From Sphingomonas melonis (GTDB taxonomy: Bacteria > Pseudomonadota > Alphaproteobacteria > Sphingomonadales > Sphingomonadaceae): a DNA stretch of 64,000 bases. The position numbers and the translations under genes were made by a program. Shown here piece after piece: positions 62,934-64,000 of this stretch. The stretch's first letter is position 1; each line of letters begins with the position of its first letter. The notes below the pieces were generated by a model. It was not told the DNA's origin. It made no database searches and saw nothing but the letters and a program-made list of their open reading frames with translations. Location: the NCBI RefSeq assembly GCF_013409985.1, contig NZ_JACCBY010000002.1:744001-808000 (forward strand), read 5' to 3'.

Positions 62934-64000
62934 ATGGACCGTGCCGGCCTCACCATCGCCCCCCAGCTCGTCGCCTTCATCGAAGAGCAGGCCCTGCCCG
63001 GAACCGGCCTTGCCGCGCCCGCCTTCTGGACCGGCGTCGCCGCGCTCTTCGCCAGCGTCACGCCGGAGAACCGGGCGCTGCTGGCCGAACGCGACCGGCT
63101 CCAGGCGGCAATCGACGCCTGGCATCAGGCCCATGCCTTCGACCCCGCCACCTACCAGGCGTTCCTGACCGACGTCGGGTATCTGGTCCCCGAGCCCGCC
63201 CCCTTCGCGATCGACCCGACCGGCGTCGATCCGGAGATCGCGACCATGGCCGGACCGCAATTGGTCGTCCCGATCCTCAACGCCCGCTTCCTGCTCAACG
63301 CCGCCAACGCGCGCTGGGGAAGCCTGTACGACGCGCTCTACGGCACCGACGCGCTGCCCGGCGCGCCGTCGCCCGGCGGCTATGACGCGGCGCGCGGGGC
63401 GCAGGTCGTCGCCTGGGCGAAGCGCTTCCTCGACGACGTCGTGCCGCTCGCGGGTGGTCGCTGGGCCGACTGGGCCGGCGGCACGCCCGCGCTTGCCGAC
63501 CCGGCGCAGCTGGTCGGTCGCGCCGGCGATAGCCTGCTCCTTCGCCACCACGGCCTGCACATCGAAGTGGCGATCGACCGCACCCACCCGACCGGCGCCA
63601 CCGACCCCGCCGGCATCGCCGACGTGCGGCTGGAAAGCGCGCTCACCACGATCTGCGACCTGGAAGACTCGATCGCCGCGGTCGATGCCGACGACAAGGT
63701 CGCGGCATATGCCAATTGGCTCGGGCTGATGCGCGGCGACCTCGCCGCCAGCTTCGTCAAGAACGGGCGGACGGTGACCCGCACGCTCGCCGCCGACCGC
63801 GTCTATACCGCTCCCGACGGCAGCACGCTGACGCTGCCTGGCCGCAGCCTGCTGTTCGTCCGCACCGTCGGCCATCTGATGACCACGCCCGCGGTCCGCC
63901 TGCCCGACGGCAGCGATGCGCCCGAAGGCATCCTCGACGCCATCGTCACCGCGCTGATCGCGCTGCACGATCGTGGCCGCAACAGCCACAGCGGCGCGAT
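62934..64000 (+). CDS. glcB: Malate synthase G, 3' truncated
   Basis: The frame is open to the end of the window (355 codons seen of about 700). Malate synthase G condenses glyoxylate and acetyl-CoA to malate in the glyoxylate bypass. The N-terminal MDRAGLTIAPQLVAFIEEQALPGTGLAAPAFWTGVAALF is the family start. The TIM-barrel region shows ARWGSLYDALYGTDA, HHGLHIEVAIDR and TTICDLEDSIAAVDADDKVAAYANWLGLMRGDL, with Glu-Asp of CDLEDSIAAVDADDK part of the metal site. RBS GAGAGGA fixes the ATG. Confidence 0.96.
   Translation, partial: MDRAGLTIAPQLVAFIEEQALPGTGLAAPAFWTGVAALFASVTPENRALLAERDRLQAAIDAWHQAHAFDPATYQAFLTDVGYLVPEPAPFAIDPTGVDPEIATMAGPQLVVPILNARFLLNAANARWGSLYDALYGTDALPGAPSPGGYDAARGAQVVAWAKRFLDDVVPLAGGRWADWAGGTPALADPAQLVGRAGDSLLLRHHGLHIEVAIDRTHPTGATDPAGIADVRLESALTTICDLEDSIAAVDADDKVAAYANWLGLMRGDLAASFVKNGRTVTRTLAADRVYTAPDGSTLTLPGRSLLFVRTVGHLMTTPAVRLPDGSDAPEGILDAIVTALIALHDRGRNSHSGA

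Overview
The window is typical chromosomal DNA of a Sphingomonas-like alphaproteobacterium (Sphingomonadaceae). Three things point there. The DNA is GC-rich with long antisense open frames. A complete Entner-Doudoroff cluster (zwf, pgl, edd, glk, eda) is present. The gaps are full of palindromic repeats. Gene order also fits: lolD/lolC, pyrG/secG, rpsF-rpsR-rplI, the mre/rod cluster, and pdhA/pdhB with a lipoyl domain fused to E1-beta. The species assignment is inference from gene content. The window begins inside an HdeD-like membrane gene and ends inside malate synthase G.

Layout. 1-10.6 kb: HdeD-like fragment; a minus-strand operon lolC-lolD-GNAT-glutathione peroxidase; a 976-bp gap with repeats and a possible small RNA; a TonB-dependent receptor; an Hsp20 chaperone under a ROSE-like RNA thermometer; a BrnT/BrnA toxin-antitoxin pair; secG and pyrG. 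11.2-19 kb: MarR regulator, an orphan SH3 protein and argC in an overlapping operon, followed by the Entner-Doudoroff genes. Each of the first three junctions (zwf/pgl, pgl/edd, edd/glk) holds a palindromic repeat of a different family. 19-24 kb: a minus-strand fatty-acid synthesis operon fabD-fabG-acpP-fabF-mltG. A GxxExxY gene with a PD-(D/E)XK-like motif, bounded by a perfect 16-bp inverted repeat, sits exactly between fabD and fabG. 24-28.5 kb: RcnB-like protein, ribosomal genes S6-S18-L9, an unknown protein overlapping the end of mutL, and mutL. 28.6-34.4 kb: the elongasome operon mreB-mreC-mreD-mrdA-rodA.

34.4-41.8 kb: tRNA-Lys(CTT) with a decayed tyrosine integrase at its 3' end (an old integration scar), a DUF488 protein, trmFO, an EF-hand protein, a squalene/phytoene-synthase-like protein, and three overlapping Tad-like genes (one TadG-like with a vWA domain, two TadE-like). 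41.9-50.2 kb: pyruvate dehydrogenase E1 genes, then a fatty-acid degradation locus of MerR regulator and fadD on one strand and thiolase and FadB-like multifunctional enzyme on the other. 50.7-64 kb: DUF2147 protein, FadL-type porin, a PaoABC-type molybdenum aldehyde oxidoreductase, a lipoprotein, a photolyase, two small secreted proteins, an MFS exporter, a small secreted protein, and a LysR regulator divergent from glcB.

Most of the window is core metabolism and envelope biology. The most unusual items are the repeat-bounded GxxExxY cassette inside the fab operon, the repeat landscape of the Entner-Doudoroff cluster, the ROSE-like element, the integrase scar at tRNA-Lys with a terminator facing rodA, an orphan SH3 protein that appears to lack its peptidase domain, and a TadE-like protein with calcium-loop-like Asp/Asn repeats. 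I found no CRISPR array, intact prophage or insertion sequence.
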